From positions 192,052,311 through 192,116,310 of the forward strand of contig NC_072791.1 in the NCBI RefSeq assembly GCF_028583425.1: a stretch of 64,000 nucleotides of DNA, in the 5' to 3' direction. The DNA comes from Eublepharis macularius. Taxonomy: Eukaryota; Chordata; Lepidosauria; Squamata; Eublepharidae. Below the pieces are notes generated by a model. It worked only from the letters and a program-made list of their open reading frames with translations. It made no database searches and had not been told where the DNA came from. Made by a program: the position numbers and the translations under genes. Shown piece by piece: positions 32,605-43,785 of this stretch (the stretch's first letter is position 1; each line of letters opens with the position of its first letter).

Positions 32605-33062
32605 GTTCTGATTCTGGTATAGTGGTTAGAGTTGCAGACTAGGATCTGGGAATGGTAGTGGAAAGTGCTGTGAAATTGTAGCTGACTTACAATGACCCCA
32701 GCGGGGTTTTTCAAGGCAAGAGGCTAACAGAGGTGGTTTGCCATTGTCTGCCTCTTCTTTGGAGGTCTCCCATCCAATTACTAACCAAGACTGACCCTGC
32801 TTAGCAGCCTAGATCTATCAAGATTGGGCTTGTGTGGGCTATCCAGGCTAGGGCAGGATATGGGAGATCCAGGCTCAGATTCTCACTCTGGTATGAAAGT
32901 GTCCTTGTACCAGCCTCTCTCTCTCTCTCTCAGCCCTGACCTGTCTCACAGGGTGGCCGTTGTGAGGATAAAACAGAGGAGGGTAGAATATTACTGTAAA
33001 CTGCATTCAGTTCCCATTGGGGAGAATATTTGGGTACTCAAAACTAAATAAGTAAATAAATG
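32605..33062 (+). repeat. tRNA-headed SINE (family A), split by a 5S-headed SINE
   Basis: The head TGGTATAGTGGTTAGAGTTG and GCAGACTAGGATCTGGGA stops at 32651. It resumes at 32856 with GGGAGATCCAGGCTCAGATT, a CTCACAGGGTGGCCGTTGTG body and an AACTGCATTCAGTTCCCATT tail ending in AAATAAATGA. A (CT)n tract lies at 32918-32931. The gap is exactly filled by the SINE at 32652. Confidence 0.85.
32652..32855 (-). repeat. 5S rRNA-headed SINE nested in a tRNA-headed SINE
   Basis: On the minus strand it has 5S-like GCTAAGCAGGGTCAGTCTTG and TAGTAATTGGATGGGAGACC, then AGAGGCAGACAATGGCAAAC, CACCTCTGTTAGCCTCTTGC and a GTCAGCTACAATTTCACAGC tail. A 10-bp duplication GGATCTGGGA / GGATATGGGA (32642-32651 and 32856-32865) derives from the outer SINE's own head. 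This dates it as younger. Confidence 0.88.
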
Positions 33063-33069
33063 ATTCACA

Positions 33070-34468
33070 CATGAAGCCAGCCGCCCTCATGAACAGCCAG
33101 GAGGAGGCTGGAACATATGGTGAGCCATTTTTGCTCTGTCACTCTGCATACAACCATAAACCACAATGCAACAAGGCTTTGTGAACATGGAGGAAGCCTC
33201 TTGGCACAATTAGGGCAGGCTCGTTGTAAATGTGGTTGGTGTGGCTATCAATAAGGGTGGCAACATATGAAAATCGTGCCCAAGTGATACAATATAATAT
33301 CTGCCTGTAGTTTAGGTTTGTATGGTAGAATGGGGGATGGCAGAAGGGGCACATGTGATACCTCAGAGCTCAATCTCATGACCCCCCTTTTTTGGAAATT
33401 AGAGGTACTCATGCACCATACCCATTCATTGCCCTTCAGAATTGTCAATCTGTACTGGAATTACACTCAAAGTAGTAGCAAGAAAGGGTGGATGCTATGA
33501 AAAGAAATCCTCCCCATCAAGCAAATCCAACCTTTCTCTCATACATGCTAACAATTAATCACACACATTCAGGCTCTCATACTGCATTTGAGCAAAGCAG
33601 TTTCCTTCAGATTTTAGAACCCTTGCATAAATGTAAACAGTATGGTATATAAAGTTATATATACAATAAATTTTATAGTGCATATTAAAGTGTTCAGTGC
33701 ATCAGTAATAAATATTCAGTCATAAAAATACACACAAAATCCAATCCACATGAAATCTACAAATCACAAGTTCAGATATATACAATAACAATAGACATCA
33801 AATTGGTTTTGCCAACCACAAGGTAAATCTTCTGCTTTTAAATAGCTATTTTCATGTGGAGGAAAACACGTGTTTCTTTACCCTCACAGGTACACGATGG
33901 AAGGACGTTTCATGCCAGTGTCTGGAATCAACTGGTAAGTACAATTCAAGTATTGGTATACAGACTCTAAACAGATGTTTGTCTTCTTATCTTTCAGGGT
34001 GGACCCAAGGCCTGGGGGGTGCAAGAGCCCATGCAACCCCTGCCCCGATACAAGGAGCCAGCTATTGTTCAACTCGTTTAGGAAAATAACTTTTTCAAGG
34101 GCATCCTGATTAGTCCTCTAATTATTCAACCACATTCCAGAAAAGATACTGCTTACAAAGTTCCAACAGATGGCTGCTACCTGCACCCAAAGTGCAAAAA
34201 CACCCAAATGGGATGAACCTGTTCAGTGGTGACTCTTTTGGTTGGACTGTGCTTCAGCCCCTTCTGCCTTTCCTTGCCTGGGAAAATGACTCTAGACCAC
34301 AGTTGCCCAAATAAACTGTAAGTCTGGATGGATATTAACTGTTCCAGAATGCCACAAATAACTTTTTAAAAAAATTGGACACAGGACATATAGTGAATGG
34401 ATGCACCTTGTGTTAGACATTGATTAGAAGTTCTGACTGCTTACTTCTGCTACCCAGCCAGCCAGGAT
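33070..34468. other. non-coding, nothing recognised
   Basis: AT-rich sequence without named repeats. The frames near 33856-34089 have no familiar protein words. Confidence 0.35.
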
Positions 34469-34469
34469 G

Positions 34470-34675
34470 GAGGGCTCTATCTGGTGTAGTGGTCGGAATG
34501 TGTACTTGGGAGATACGAATTCAAAGCCCCACTTTGCCATGAAACTTAATGGGTGCCCTTGAGCCAGTCATCTCTCATTCTCAGCTACCTTATAGGGTTT
34601 TCATAAAGGTAAATCAGGAACGGTGAGTCATGTACTCTGTTCTCCTTGGAGGAAGGGCAGGATAAAAATGGATGG
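34470..34675 (+). repeat. tRNA-headed SINE (family A), variant tail
   Basis: Head CTGGTGTAGTGGTCGGAATG and GGGAGATACGAATTCAAAGC, body TGCCCTTGAGCCAGTCATCT and CTTATAGGGTTTTCATAAAG, tail CTCCTTGGAGGAAGGGCAGG then ATAAAAATGG. The tail GAGGAAGGGCAGGATAAAAA also occurs at 36390, marking a subfamily different from the GGGGAGAAAGG form. Confidence 0.75.
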
Positions 34676-34679
34676 CTGG

Positions 34680-35836
34680 AGAAGCAGATGGAACCTGTGC
34701 TCATGGATTGGTTTTCCGACCAGGATAGCAATGTTGGAAGAAGCCTTGGGAATCAGCTTCTACACAGCCTGGATAGACATTTACCATCTCTTGAAATGTG
34801 GTTGCTGCTGCCATAAGATGGGTATGATAGCTTGGGTATGATAGTTTGCATCACTATAATTTACTGGGGGGAGGGGCTTGTCCTATGGAAGAAGCTTTTG
34901 CAACAGGACAGAATGGGGAAAAAACTTCAAACCTGGGTGAAGATTCCTCTTTCCTGTTTTAAAACATGTCATACAAAGTCTATTTTAATAACATCACAGT
35001 GCAATCATGATATTCTCATTCAAGTAAAAATATGCTGTGTGTCTAACATAATAAAGAATGCTTAAAATGGTTTTGTAAACTCAGTACTTTTAAATTAAAT
35101 CCCCAAATTTAAATTGCAAGGTTTCCTCAGCAGTACCCAGAAGCAGTGCCTGAACACTAGTTGAATCCCCACTTTTGCTTTCTTACAAGAGAAAAGATAA
35201 CCATTTAAATACACGGGTGCTATTCCAGTTGTGGAGCCTTGCCAGTTTGCCTTTTTACCTCATGTACTTTGGGAACCCATTTTTCCAAAAAGAAAAAGGA
35301 AAACATGAATTCGCTTGTTATGCCAGTAAACTAGCCCCTCGTTCTCTAAATTTAAATTTAAGGCCATTCCACATGTTGCAAAGTCCATGTGTTTGTTGAT
35401 GGATAATATGAGGGCTTTGCATCAGATATTCAATAAGAGTGCCTCCTAGCCTCAGACATATCCTTTCCTTCTAATGACTATTGTGTGGTATAGATATGGC
35501 TTCAGCCTTCCCCTCTCCATGCCATTTCACTTCCTCAGACGACTTTGTGGAGCCATTATTGAGTCCCACGTTGCAAAACTTACTTCTAGCTGTCCACCCA
35601 CATAAGTAACATGGATCAAATAGCAGTTCTGTGAGACAGTCTGAGGTAGCAAAAAGTGCGGGAGGAGGGGAGCTGAAGCTGCCCTATACCGCGGGGTTGC
35701 AAGGAGAGTAGGGCACGTGAGTCTAGGAGCCATTGAACATCTGATATGCCAAGTCCTTGGGTCATCCAACAAACACAAGGAATTTGTAAATTTGAATTAT
35801 AGGCTGAGCTTCATTGGCTATCTTCACTGAGGCTTA
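34680..35836. other. non-coding, nothing recognised
   Basis: No exon or repeat could be named here. Confidence 0.35.
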
Positions 35837-36059
35837 GGCTGTTTCCACACGTCTTCTCCCCCTCCCGAAAAACAGCGCAAAACTTATGGAACGACACGCC
35901 TTCATGGCATGATTTCCCGACATGACTTTGCTTCATGGCACGATGACATCAGAAAACGCACCACAAAGTAAAGACATAATGGAAAATTGCGCCATGAATG
36001 CACATCGTTCCGTAAGTTTTGCGCTATTTTTTAGGAGGGGGAGACGTGTGGAAATGGCC
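35837..36059. mobile_element. hairpin MITE, GGCTGTTTCCACACGTC ends
   Basis: It starts GGCTGTTTCCACACGTC and ends GACGTGTGGAAATGGCC. The inner CGCAAAACTTATGGAACGA pairs with TCGTTCCGTAAGTTTTGCG. The centre contains shorter inverted words around CATGGCACGATGACATC. No coding capacity. Target duplication is not clear. Its ends resemble those at 45043. Confidence 0.8.
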
Positions 36060-36229
36060 TCGGTGTTACTGCCTTTGAAAATGTTCATAGAATTTAAGTG
36101 CTCAGGGTGAATATAATTTCTTGCAGTCAGTCCCAATAAAGTGGGAAAATATGGGGGGCGGGGTGTCAGCTGATCAAAGCAGAAAGGATGAGCAGGTGAT
36201 GACTATCCTGTTTAGGTTTAGAATAACAA

Positions 36230-36435
36230 CTTCTCAGCAACTCCTGGTTGAACTGATTGCGGCTGGGGATCTCCGCTCAGCTACAGAGTTCATCAGGTGA
36301 CCTCTCTCTGAGCTAATCCTACCTCAAAGGATTGTTGTAAAGACAAAAACAGAGCAAGAAAGAACCATGTATATGCCATGCTGAGCTTCTTGGAAGAAGG
36401 GCAGGATAAAAATGTGACAGACAGACAGACAGTCC
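36230..36435 (+). repeat. tRNA-headed SINE fragment and (ACAG)n
   Basis: The body CTCTGAGCTAATCCTACCTC and AAAGGATTGTTGTAAAGACA and the tail CTTCTTGGAAGAAGGGCAGG match the SINE at 34470. The head is diverged. An (ACAG)n run follows at 36417-36432. Confidence 0.6.
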
Positions 36436-36699
36436 TCAAAAGTTCTCTAGTCTGATCTCAGAGAAGTTAAGATATTCTCACCTAATAAAGTTCTCTGGAT
36501 CTTTCTACCGAGTCCTCAATTTTGGAAACCTCTATACAATTTTCCAGACAACAGGACTTGAAACCAACCTCTTGCAATCTTGCCAGGGCCTCAAGGGATC
36601 TGGATTCTGGTCCAGTATCTGCCACTGAGTTGCTTTGCAAGTCCCTGAGCCCATGCTTCAATTATCAGGAAAGGAACCCTCCTTGTTGATCTCCTGCAT

Positions 36700-37160
36700 T
36701 TAAATGACTGGGGTATCTGGCAGTGGTATTTATTCACAATCTGCTTTTTTAAAAAAAGAGAGTCTTCATCATAAAGATTAGTGCTGTGCAGCGCATTAGT
36801 AGTTCTTGTGCATTAATTGTCTTTTATTAAAATGACACAGATGGTCCCCTCAGCTCTCATTTGCATACTGTTACTTATTTTAATGCTGCAACCATTACCA
36901 AAAGAAAAAAAAGATCCTTACTTCCGTTACTGACTGCAAATAAAATGTCTGGAGCCGATCACAGAATCTGACCTTTTATAATATACTGTGGTTATCCCTG
37001 CTTTAGGAGTAAGAAGCCCATTGAGAAATTTGATCTTAGGCTGTTGCTGTAAAAGCCATAGAGACCTGTGGCACTGAAAAGATTTGGAAGCTCTGACTGC
37101 AGACAAAAGCTTGCCTGCTTCACTGTTGTTTCTGCTCTGACTTAACTGTTTTTGCACTGA
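36700..37160. promoter_or_regulatory. candidate conserved non-coding element (repeat-free)
   Basis: A repeat-free block between SINEs has an octamer ATTTGCAT (36859-36866), CATTAATTG and TTTTATTAAAATGA words and no coding frame. The regulatory reading is inference from composition and lack of repeats. Conservation between species cannot be seen here. Confidence 0.22.
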
Positions 37161-37263
37161 TCAAGCCAAGGCAAACATAAGCAGCACATCTCTTGTTTTG
37201 AGCTGATGTACATTAGAAGCAAACCCAGGACTTGTAAGAATCTATGGCAGAGGCAGGAATGTG

Positions 37264-37550
37264 CAACAATTGTTTAGAAAGGTGTCACTCTGCTTAGGAT
37301 GGCATAGCTATACAGGCAGGTACAAGCCTGAGCCAACTGAGAGCCAGCTGGTAATGGTTAGAGCGTCGGACTAAGATCTTGGGAGACTCTGGTATGAATC
37401 CTTACACTTCACAGGTGACCCTGAGCTAGTCACACACTCTCAGTCTAGCTTCAAAAGGTTGCTGTAAGGATAAAATGGAGACGAGGAGAACAATGGGAGC
37501 CACTTTGAGTTTCCACTGGGGAGAAAGGTAAAGTATAAATGAAATAAAGT
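37264..37550 (+). repeat. hairpin-repeat fragment followed by tRNA-headed SINE (family A)
   Basis: The AAGGTGTCACTCTGCTTAGG word at 37279 belongs to the hairpin repeat. From 37339 a complete SINE follows: GAGAGCCAGCTGGTAATGGT, AGAGCGTCGGACTAAGATCT, GTCACACACTCTCAGTCTAG, GGTTGCTGTAAGGATAAAAT and a GCCACTTTGAGTTTCCACTG tail ending GAGAAAGG..AAATGAAATAAAG. Confidence 0.8.
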
Positions 37551-37559
37551 TATCAAGAA

Positions 37560-38050
37560 TATAGTGCTCTTCAGTGCAATAAAAAGGAGCTAATTCATAC
37601 TGGTTGATTGGTTGATTTAGGCTTCTAGTCTACCTCAAACAAAGAACTTGTTTTTGAAATTTTCCTCTGCACATTTCAATGTGAAGTATACACAGGATGC
37701 TAACTGAATGTTACTTATCTGGCAACTGCTGGATAACTGGTGGTGATCTTTGATAGCAATATTTGGCAGCTAATGATCAACAGGATTTGTTAGCTCTTAC
37801 ATGTAATGGTGTTTGATGATAGACAACTGAACAACCTAAGAGAAGTCTATTGAACACTTTTATGACCCTTGCTTTCTCTTGGGTAGATTTTGCCTTTTAT
37901 CTTTCTCTTAACACCCTCTGGGTAGTTTGCTGCCACTAGGAATATTATATTCCAAGATATTTTATTTAAGTTTTCCCTTTTGTAACGTGCCTAAGCGTCA
38001 GGCTTCTTCATGGTTCTATGTGGCCCTGAGGATAAGAATGGGATATAGCA
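37560..38050. other. non-coding; LINE-type tail near its end
   Basis: Nothing firm until 37988-38050, where GTGGCCCTGAGGATAAGAAT and GGGATATAGCAA resemble a degraded L2-like 3' tail. Confidence 0.35.
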
Positions 38051-38054
38051 ATGA

Positions 38055-38640
38055 CAGCTACTCTGGGATATAATAAAAACAAAATAAACTTTTATTTTTT
38101 CAAGAAGCATATCGGTTTCATAAAAGTAGTTCTTGGTTCTTAAAGTTACTTCATTTAAACCCATTCACACAGATCTCTTCTAAGGCTTCACACACAGCCT
38201 CTTTCTCTGACTCAATATTTCTCTCACAGACATGCTTAAAGTTACTCAGGCTGCACACAGCTTGCCTGCTTTCCTCTATTATTCACAGAAATATTAAACC
38301 TGCTCAGGTAGCACACAGCTGGCCTCTCTTTCCCTGACTGAGCGTTCTTTCACAAACATGCTCAGTTCAAGTTCAACACAGGTTATATTTCTCTCATAAA
38401 TACTTCAACATACTCAGGCAGCACACAGCTAGCCTGCTTTCTTCTGACTGAAACTTTTCACTCTCAGTCAAAACTGCATTCACTCCGCCCACACTCTCCG
38501 TCATCAACCAATCATATCACTCACTCATCCCGCTCTTTCACCCCCACTCTTCACCTATCTCACACCAAGCATTTAAAGATACATGCACACATTTACTTGA
38601 AATCATTACTAACGCCTGCCAAAATCAAGGTCATTAACAG
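38055..38640 (-). mobile_element. unclassified dispersed repeat, copy 1, possibly LTR-derived
   Basis: Sequence words and order are shared with 52690-53280, in the same orientation: an A/T-rich start with TTTATT, repeated CACACAGC(T/C)(T/A/G)GCCTG units spaced about 70-80 bases, then a block with AAAACTGCATT and CACTC and CATCC words. The internal unit repetition and a reversed AATAAA at one edge could fit a fossil LTR-type region read on the minus strand, but I could not identify a family. Confidence 0.5.
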
Positions 38641-38649
38641 ATGGCAACA

Positions 38650-39884
38650 CGTCTATAGGGCCATATCAGAAGTAACAAAGATCACAGAAGTCCATTCAGT
38701 GGTAAAAGGATATGATTCATATTGGGGCCACATGGGGAGGGGAGAGGACGCTTAAGCTTTCAAATTCTATTCACTTTTGTCAGTCAGTTATTAGTGCTTA
38801 AAGGACAGGAAGAGTCCTTTTTTTAAAAAAACACTCTTTCCACCAACGCAAATGCTCTAGTGGATCCAAGTCACACCTTTCTTCCTGTGGTACAAATGCA
38901 AAAAGACCTTTGCAGAAGCTGCTAGCCACGGTGACGCACGTGTCTCCAGACTATTCACACCACCAGTAAGACAGTGACCCTCACTGCAGAGCATAAAATC
39001 TAAACTGTTTTGATTTTCTGATCTATAGGAAAGTTCCCTTATCCAGTAACAGTTTGCATCCAGAATCCCTAGTATTTCAGTTTTGCCCATTTCCTCTGCT
39101 CAAGTGTTTTACAATACTTTGAGTATTCTTTCTAAAGAAAAACCATTGAGTATTCTTGCAGTGCTGCTGGGAGCAGTTGCTCCAGTAAGTTGTGAGTATA
39201 GATCAACTTAATGAATTCCATGGATTAAAGAATCCACAGGTACAAAAGCAGCATACAGACTTGAAATGTGGCTGGTTTTATATGACCTGCCCATGATTAC
39301 CCTGTGGAACACATAAAGCAAGTAAATCAGGAAATCCCAACCATGAAGTAACAGCAGTTACCAGGCCAGTTAATATGCTGAATGCTACAGGCACTCAGAT
39401 GCAATAGAACTCAAAAAGCTGCTAATTCGGAATTGCAAACAAATAACCAGTGTGATCAATGTGGCACTCAACTTGAGAGAAACAGACATTGCAAGCAGGG
39501 TAAATTTATTTTTCCCTAGGTCCTGGAAAACTGAAGCACCGCTATTCATTTTCACACCATGGAGACCTTGGGTTCTTTAGAAGTTTATCAGAGATCCAAT
39601 AAGAAGCAGCCATAGAAGAGTTCCCCAAAAGCCAGTTTAACACTACTAAATGTTCTCTACACAGTGGCATGTTACCTGTGTTCTAGGCTCATGTCCAAAT
39701 CTCAGTGGATCAGGTACCCTTGCACCCAGAACCAGAGAACTGCACTCCGAGGTAGCCACACCTGCTATGCCATTCTTACTACAGCCCTGGCAACTAGTAT
39801 GGAATATACTGCAACAAAAAAAAATTGGAAAGGTATCTTATCAGGGAGCTGTCAGGAATCTACAGTCCAGTTAAGAGCCAGTGG
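38650..39884. other. non-coding, nothing recognised
   Basis: No repeats or exons could be named here. Confidence 0.35.
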
Positions 39885-40075
39885 GGAGTAGTCATCAGGG
39901 TGCTGGACCTAAATCTGAGAGTGTGTGTGGTCAAGTCACATGGTGACACCTATGTTCAAATCCCCGTCATGAAGCTTGCTGGGTAACCTTGAGCAAGTCA
40001 CACACTGTCCACCTAATCCGCCTACATGGTTGTTGTGAGGATAAATCAGGAAAGGAAGAACCATGTATACCACCC
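39885..40075 (+). repeat. tRNA-headed SINE (family A), diverged
   Basis: The head GAGCCAGTGGGGAGTAGTCA, then CTATGTTCAAATCCCCGTCA, AAGCTTGCTGGGTAACCTTG, AGCAAGTCACACACTGTCC and GGTTGTTGTGAGGATAAATC follow the family order. The tail is shortened. Confidence 0.72.
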
Positions 40076-40099
40076 AAGAATCTACCTCTGCAGCAACAG

Positions 40100-40350
40100 A
40101 AGCTGAACTCATGAAGCTGCCTAATATTGAATCAGATCTATCAGGGTTCGCTTGGTCTACTCCGGCTGTCTCAGATCTCAGGCTGCCTGCAGTGACGAAC
40201 CAAAATACAAACCAAATAAACCAGGCTAAAACATGTCAGGTTTGTGAGAAATGAGCTCCCACAAACCATCAGTTCGCAAACCACAAACCAGCCCAGTTTG
40301 TGATGAACTTTGGTTCGTATTTCAGTTTGTGCCTGCCTCTAATCATCACA
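40100..40350. repeat. dispersed repeat plus small inverted-repeat element
   Basis: ATGAAGCTGCCTAATATTGA and ATCAGATCTATCAGGGTTCG belong to a dispersed tetrapod-type repeat I know by sight only. From about 40190, GACGAACCAAAATACAAACC pairs imperfectly with GGTTCGTATTTCAGTTTG near 40313, so a short MITE may be inserted. Confidence 0.45.
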
Positions 40351-40479
40351 TATCACACAATGACTTCTCCCTAATTTGTTTTGGGTTTTTCCCCCTTAAA
40401 AAATACAAGTGCCAGTACACGCATATATTCACTGATTTCCACCAATTCCCCCCTCCCTTTGCAGATCACATTAGGTTGT

Positions 40480-41990
40480 ATCTGATGGTCTGCACTCTCT
40501 TTCTTTTGCTTAGTGAGGTGGGTCGGCACATGAGGATCAGTATCTGGGAGATCAACCATGCCATCCTGTTGAGGCATTTAGAAACAGAAGTGGGCATCAA
40601 AGGATGTGCCCTGGACTGGTTTAAATCGTTTCTCTTGGAGCGGACTCAAAGGGTGGCCATTGGAGATCAACTATCTCCAGAATTAGAAATTTCTTGCAGA
40701 GTTCCACAGGGTGCAATCTTATCTCCCATGTTATTCAACCTCTACGTAAAACCTTTAGAACTCATTCGCAGCTGTGGAGTTGGATGTCATCAATATGCAG
40801 ATGACACCCAACTCTATATCTCGCTATCCAGGTCCCCACAGGATGCAGTAGAAATCTTAAGACTGCTGCCTGACAGCCGTGGTGAAATGGTTGAAAACAA
40901 ATTGAAACTGAACCCAGACAAGACCGAAGTGATGCTTGTTGGGAAAGCAAAGATCTTGAAGAACATTATACTCCCTACTTCTGATGGAGTTCATCTGACC
41001 CCTGCAGACTCAGTTAAGAGCCTAGGGGTTATACTGGATCCAGTGTTATTACTAGAAAAACAAGTTAAGGCAGCGGCAAAAAATGCTTACTACAACCTCA
41101 CTCTAGCCTGGAAGATGGCTTCTCATCTTGACACGGCTGACTGGACACTTGGATCCATGCTATGGTAACATCAAGGCTTGACTATTGTAATGCTCTATAC
41201 ATAGGTCTCCCATCTAAGTTAACTAGGAGGCTCCAATTAGTGCAAAATGCTGCAGCTCGACTGTTATCAGGAGCGAGCAGGAGCATGAACATCACTCCCA
41301 TCCTACAGTCACTCCATTGGCTACCCATTAGTTACCATGTTCAGTTCAAGGTATTAGTTATTACATACAAAGTTCTTCACGGCTTTGGTCCAGCATAACT
41401 ATCTTCCTCCATGGCAGCTTTGCTCATCTGAACAGGGTCTCTTGCAGGTGCCAGGCTGCACACAGGTGAAGTCAGCAGCAGCCCGTACACGGGCTTCCTC
41501 TGTGGTGTCCCTATCCTGTGGAATGACCTGCCTGAGGAAGTCAGAAGAGCTCCCACTCTCCTGGATTTTCATAAACGATGCAAAACCGAACTATTCAAAA
41601 AGGCTTTTTACTCAAATAGGAGGGCTGTATTGTAGGGAAGGGGTCTCAGATGCTTTGCTAATGAGTTAGGGACCATAGACTTCATCACTATATTGCCTTA
41701 CATATTATCTGCTGCTTTAAATATGTACTCCTAATTACCACCAGTGCTCCATGTTGTCTAATGTTAGTCCTAGAATTCATTATGTTCTGCTTCAGTATTT
41801 TTTCTACTCTGTACTGGATTCTTGCTAATACTATGTCTTTTCAACTTGTATCTATTTACCTTAAGGTATTGTTTATGAAATGTCCTTGATACTGATTGTA
41901 CTAATCTCATACTGTGTAATCCACCTTGAGTCTCAGTGAGAAAGGCGGACTATAAATGGCACAAATAAATAAATAAATTTTTAAAAGGTG
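40480..41990 (+). mobile_element. L2-like LINE, reverse transcriptase to 3' tail
   Basis: The encoded reverse transcriptase shows GCALDWFKSFLLERTQRVAI, then CRVPQGAILSPMLFNLY, the catalytic HQYADDTQLYIS box, LKLNPDKTEVMLVG and SVKSLGVILD. The end continues in another frame as SRLDYCNALYIGLPSKLTRR, LQLVQNAAARLLSG and ITPILQSLHWLPI, then a third frame. At least two frameshifts, near 41160 and 41390, separate them. It is 5'-truncated, with no endonuclease seen. The 3' UTR ends TTGAGTCTCAGTGAGAAAGG, CGGACTATAAATGG and AAATAAATAAATAAA. Confidence 0.92.
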
Positions 41991-41999
41991 CCAGTACTC

Positions 42000-42920
42000 C
42001 ATACCGTCATATCAAAAGCCCTGTTTCTAATAATGTACACTTAGCATCACAGTTGAATTCCTTTTGTAGCTGTAGCAGTATTTGTATTGTACAAGTGTGT
42101 GAGAAGGCAGAACACGGACAGCTTTCTTGCATCGCCCCACCAAAGTGGGCTTAGAACATTTGAGCACACCTTCCTAGTCATTTTCAGTTAGATATTAGTA
42201 GCTAACAAACAATAAATGAAAGAGTTGCTGCATGTAACAGTGTGACGGTTTTCAACCTTACCAATTCCAATTCCATTTTCTCCAGTTTTCTACAAACTTC
42301 ACTTTCAGGCTGATAAGATTCAGAAGGCTTGATTGGATTCATCTGGGCTGAGTCTGATTCGCTTCTCACACCACGTAAAATGTGAAAGCATGAATATTGT
42401 CCTGGTTTCCATTTTCTGAAACCAGTTCTGTAAGAGTAGGGGAGGGGCAAGATCTCTCAGAGATACTGCTGGTCTTGCAGACCTACATCATGTCTGTCTT
42501 TGGCCACATATCTATTGCAAAGAAACAGATATAACATAATATGGTATGAGGAGTTAATATAAAGTAATATTATATGTGGCAGGGTTAAAAAAAATGATCA
42601 CTGGCATTTCTTTTTTGAAAGAAATAAAGTACTCCCCACATTTTCCTTAGGACCCCATCTAAAGATTTGCCCAAACAGTTAATGGGACTTACAATCCATT
42701 GCTAAACTTGCCACTTTTACAAGTTATCAGAGTACCAAGGTCCCACACAATCTTGGTTGTGTACCAGAGTAGCAGGCCCCACACAACTCATGACCCACCA
42801 ACACAGTCCATTAATAATACATTGTGGTTAAGTCTTTGATAACCCCCAGACAACAAAGCTGGGTTTCTCTGACCCCTGGAAGGTGATCCTCTCCATGTCC
42901 CGCAAGCTATCTCAGCTTGG
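42000..42920. other. non-coding, nothing recognised
   Basis: No exon or named repeat. The 42202-42450 minus-strand frame has no familiar domain. Confidence 0.35.
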
Positions 42921-42924
42921 TTTT

Positions 42925-43148
42925 ATATATTTAGTGCATTTCTCTCCCCGCCCTTCCTCTCAGGAGTTTCCTGTGGCAAACGTGGCTCTCCTCTCCGTTT
43001 TATCCTCACAGCAACCCTGTGAGATAGGTTAGGCTGAGAGGTGGTGTTGGCCAAAGGGCACCCAGTAACTTTGGTGTAAATAGAGGATTGAACCTGGGTC
43101 TCTCCATTCCTAGTCCAACTCTCTGAGCACTACACCCCACTGGCATGT
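42925..43148 (-). repeat. tRNA-headed SINE (family A), minus strand
   Basis: Reversed order: TTTATCCTCACAGCAACCCT, GTGAGATAGGTTAGGCTGAG, GATTGAACCTGGGTCTCTCC, TAGTCCAACTCTCTGAGCAC, TACACCCCACTGGCATG. This is head-to-body of the family read backwards, nearly complete. Confidence 0.8.
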
Positions 43149-43149
43149 T

Positions 43150-43780
43150 CCAGTGGCAGGTTCTGTAGGGCTGTTGTAGACGGCTTACCTCACTATATCA
43201 AAAGGCACATGCGTTACTTCCTGGAAGCCACAATCGTGTAGGGTCATTTTGTATTATGCCCTGGAGGCAGTGTGCGATATTGGATACCTGCACAATCTGC
43301 CTGTTTGACTAGTGAAGCTTCATTAAAAGCATACATTTGAGCCCACTGAGTGGCTATTCAGAAACAGAAAGACAGTTAATTTGACTTTCAGAAGTAGCAC
43401 AAATAGGTTTTTCTCACATGAGGATTAAAGCAGCTATTCCTTCACTTGGTTTCTAAAAAGACATTGGCTGGAATGATCATATGCATTACACAGTAAACGC
43501 CTGCACCACCTATTTGATCACATATGATGATGAGGCAGAACAAACACACTTGCACCACCGGCAGGCTATCATACCACCTACAACACTGAAAAAAAATGCC
43601 TTGGGCCTTCAGTTTGTAAGACATGCTAAGCATAATTTGTGAAATTGCCCTTGCTCCAGAGCAGTTATATCATTACTTCACTAAGCCCTCCTCCCTCCCT
43701 CCTTTCCTTCCTTCTCCTTCTCCGCCTTAAGAGACAAATAGTTTTGAGGCACTTTTTGTGGCACAACATTCAAATCAACA
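43150..43780. other. non-coding; pyrimidine-rich tract
   Basis: A CCTCC/CTTCC-rich tract lies at 43687-43727. Nothing else was recognised. Confidence 0.35.
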
Positions 43781-43785
43781 AGCAC

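Noticed and set aside
32605-33062. functional tRNA gene
   Set aside because: The tRNA-like heads of these SINEs have B-box-like words but no cloverleaf, and are joined to SINE bodies.
40251-41168. 305-codon frame as a host protein
   Set aside because: The reverse transcriptase motifs and LINE tail show it is an L2-like LINE. The first 80 or so codons are unrelated flanking sequence.
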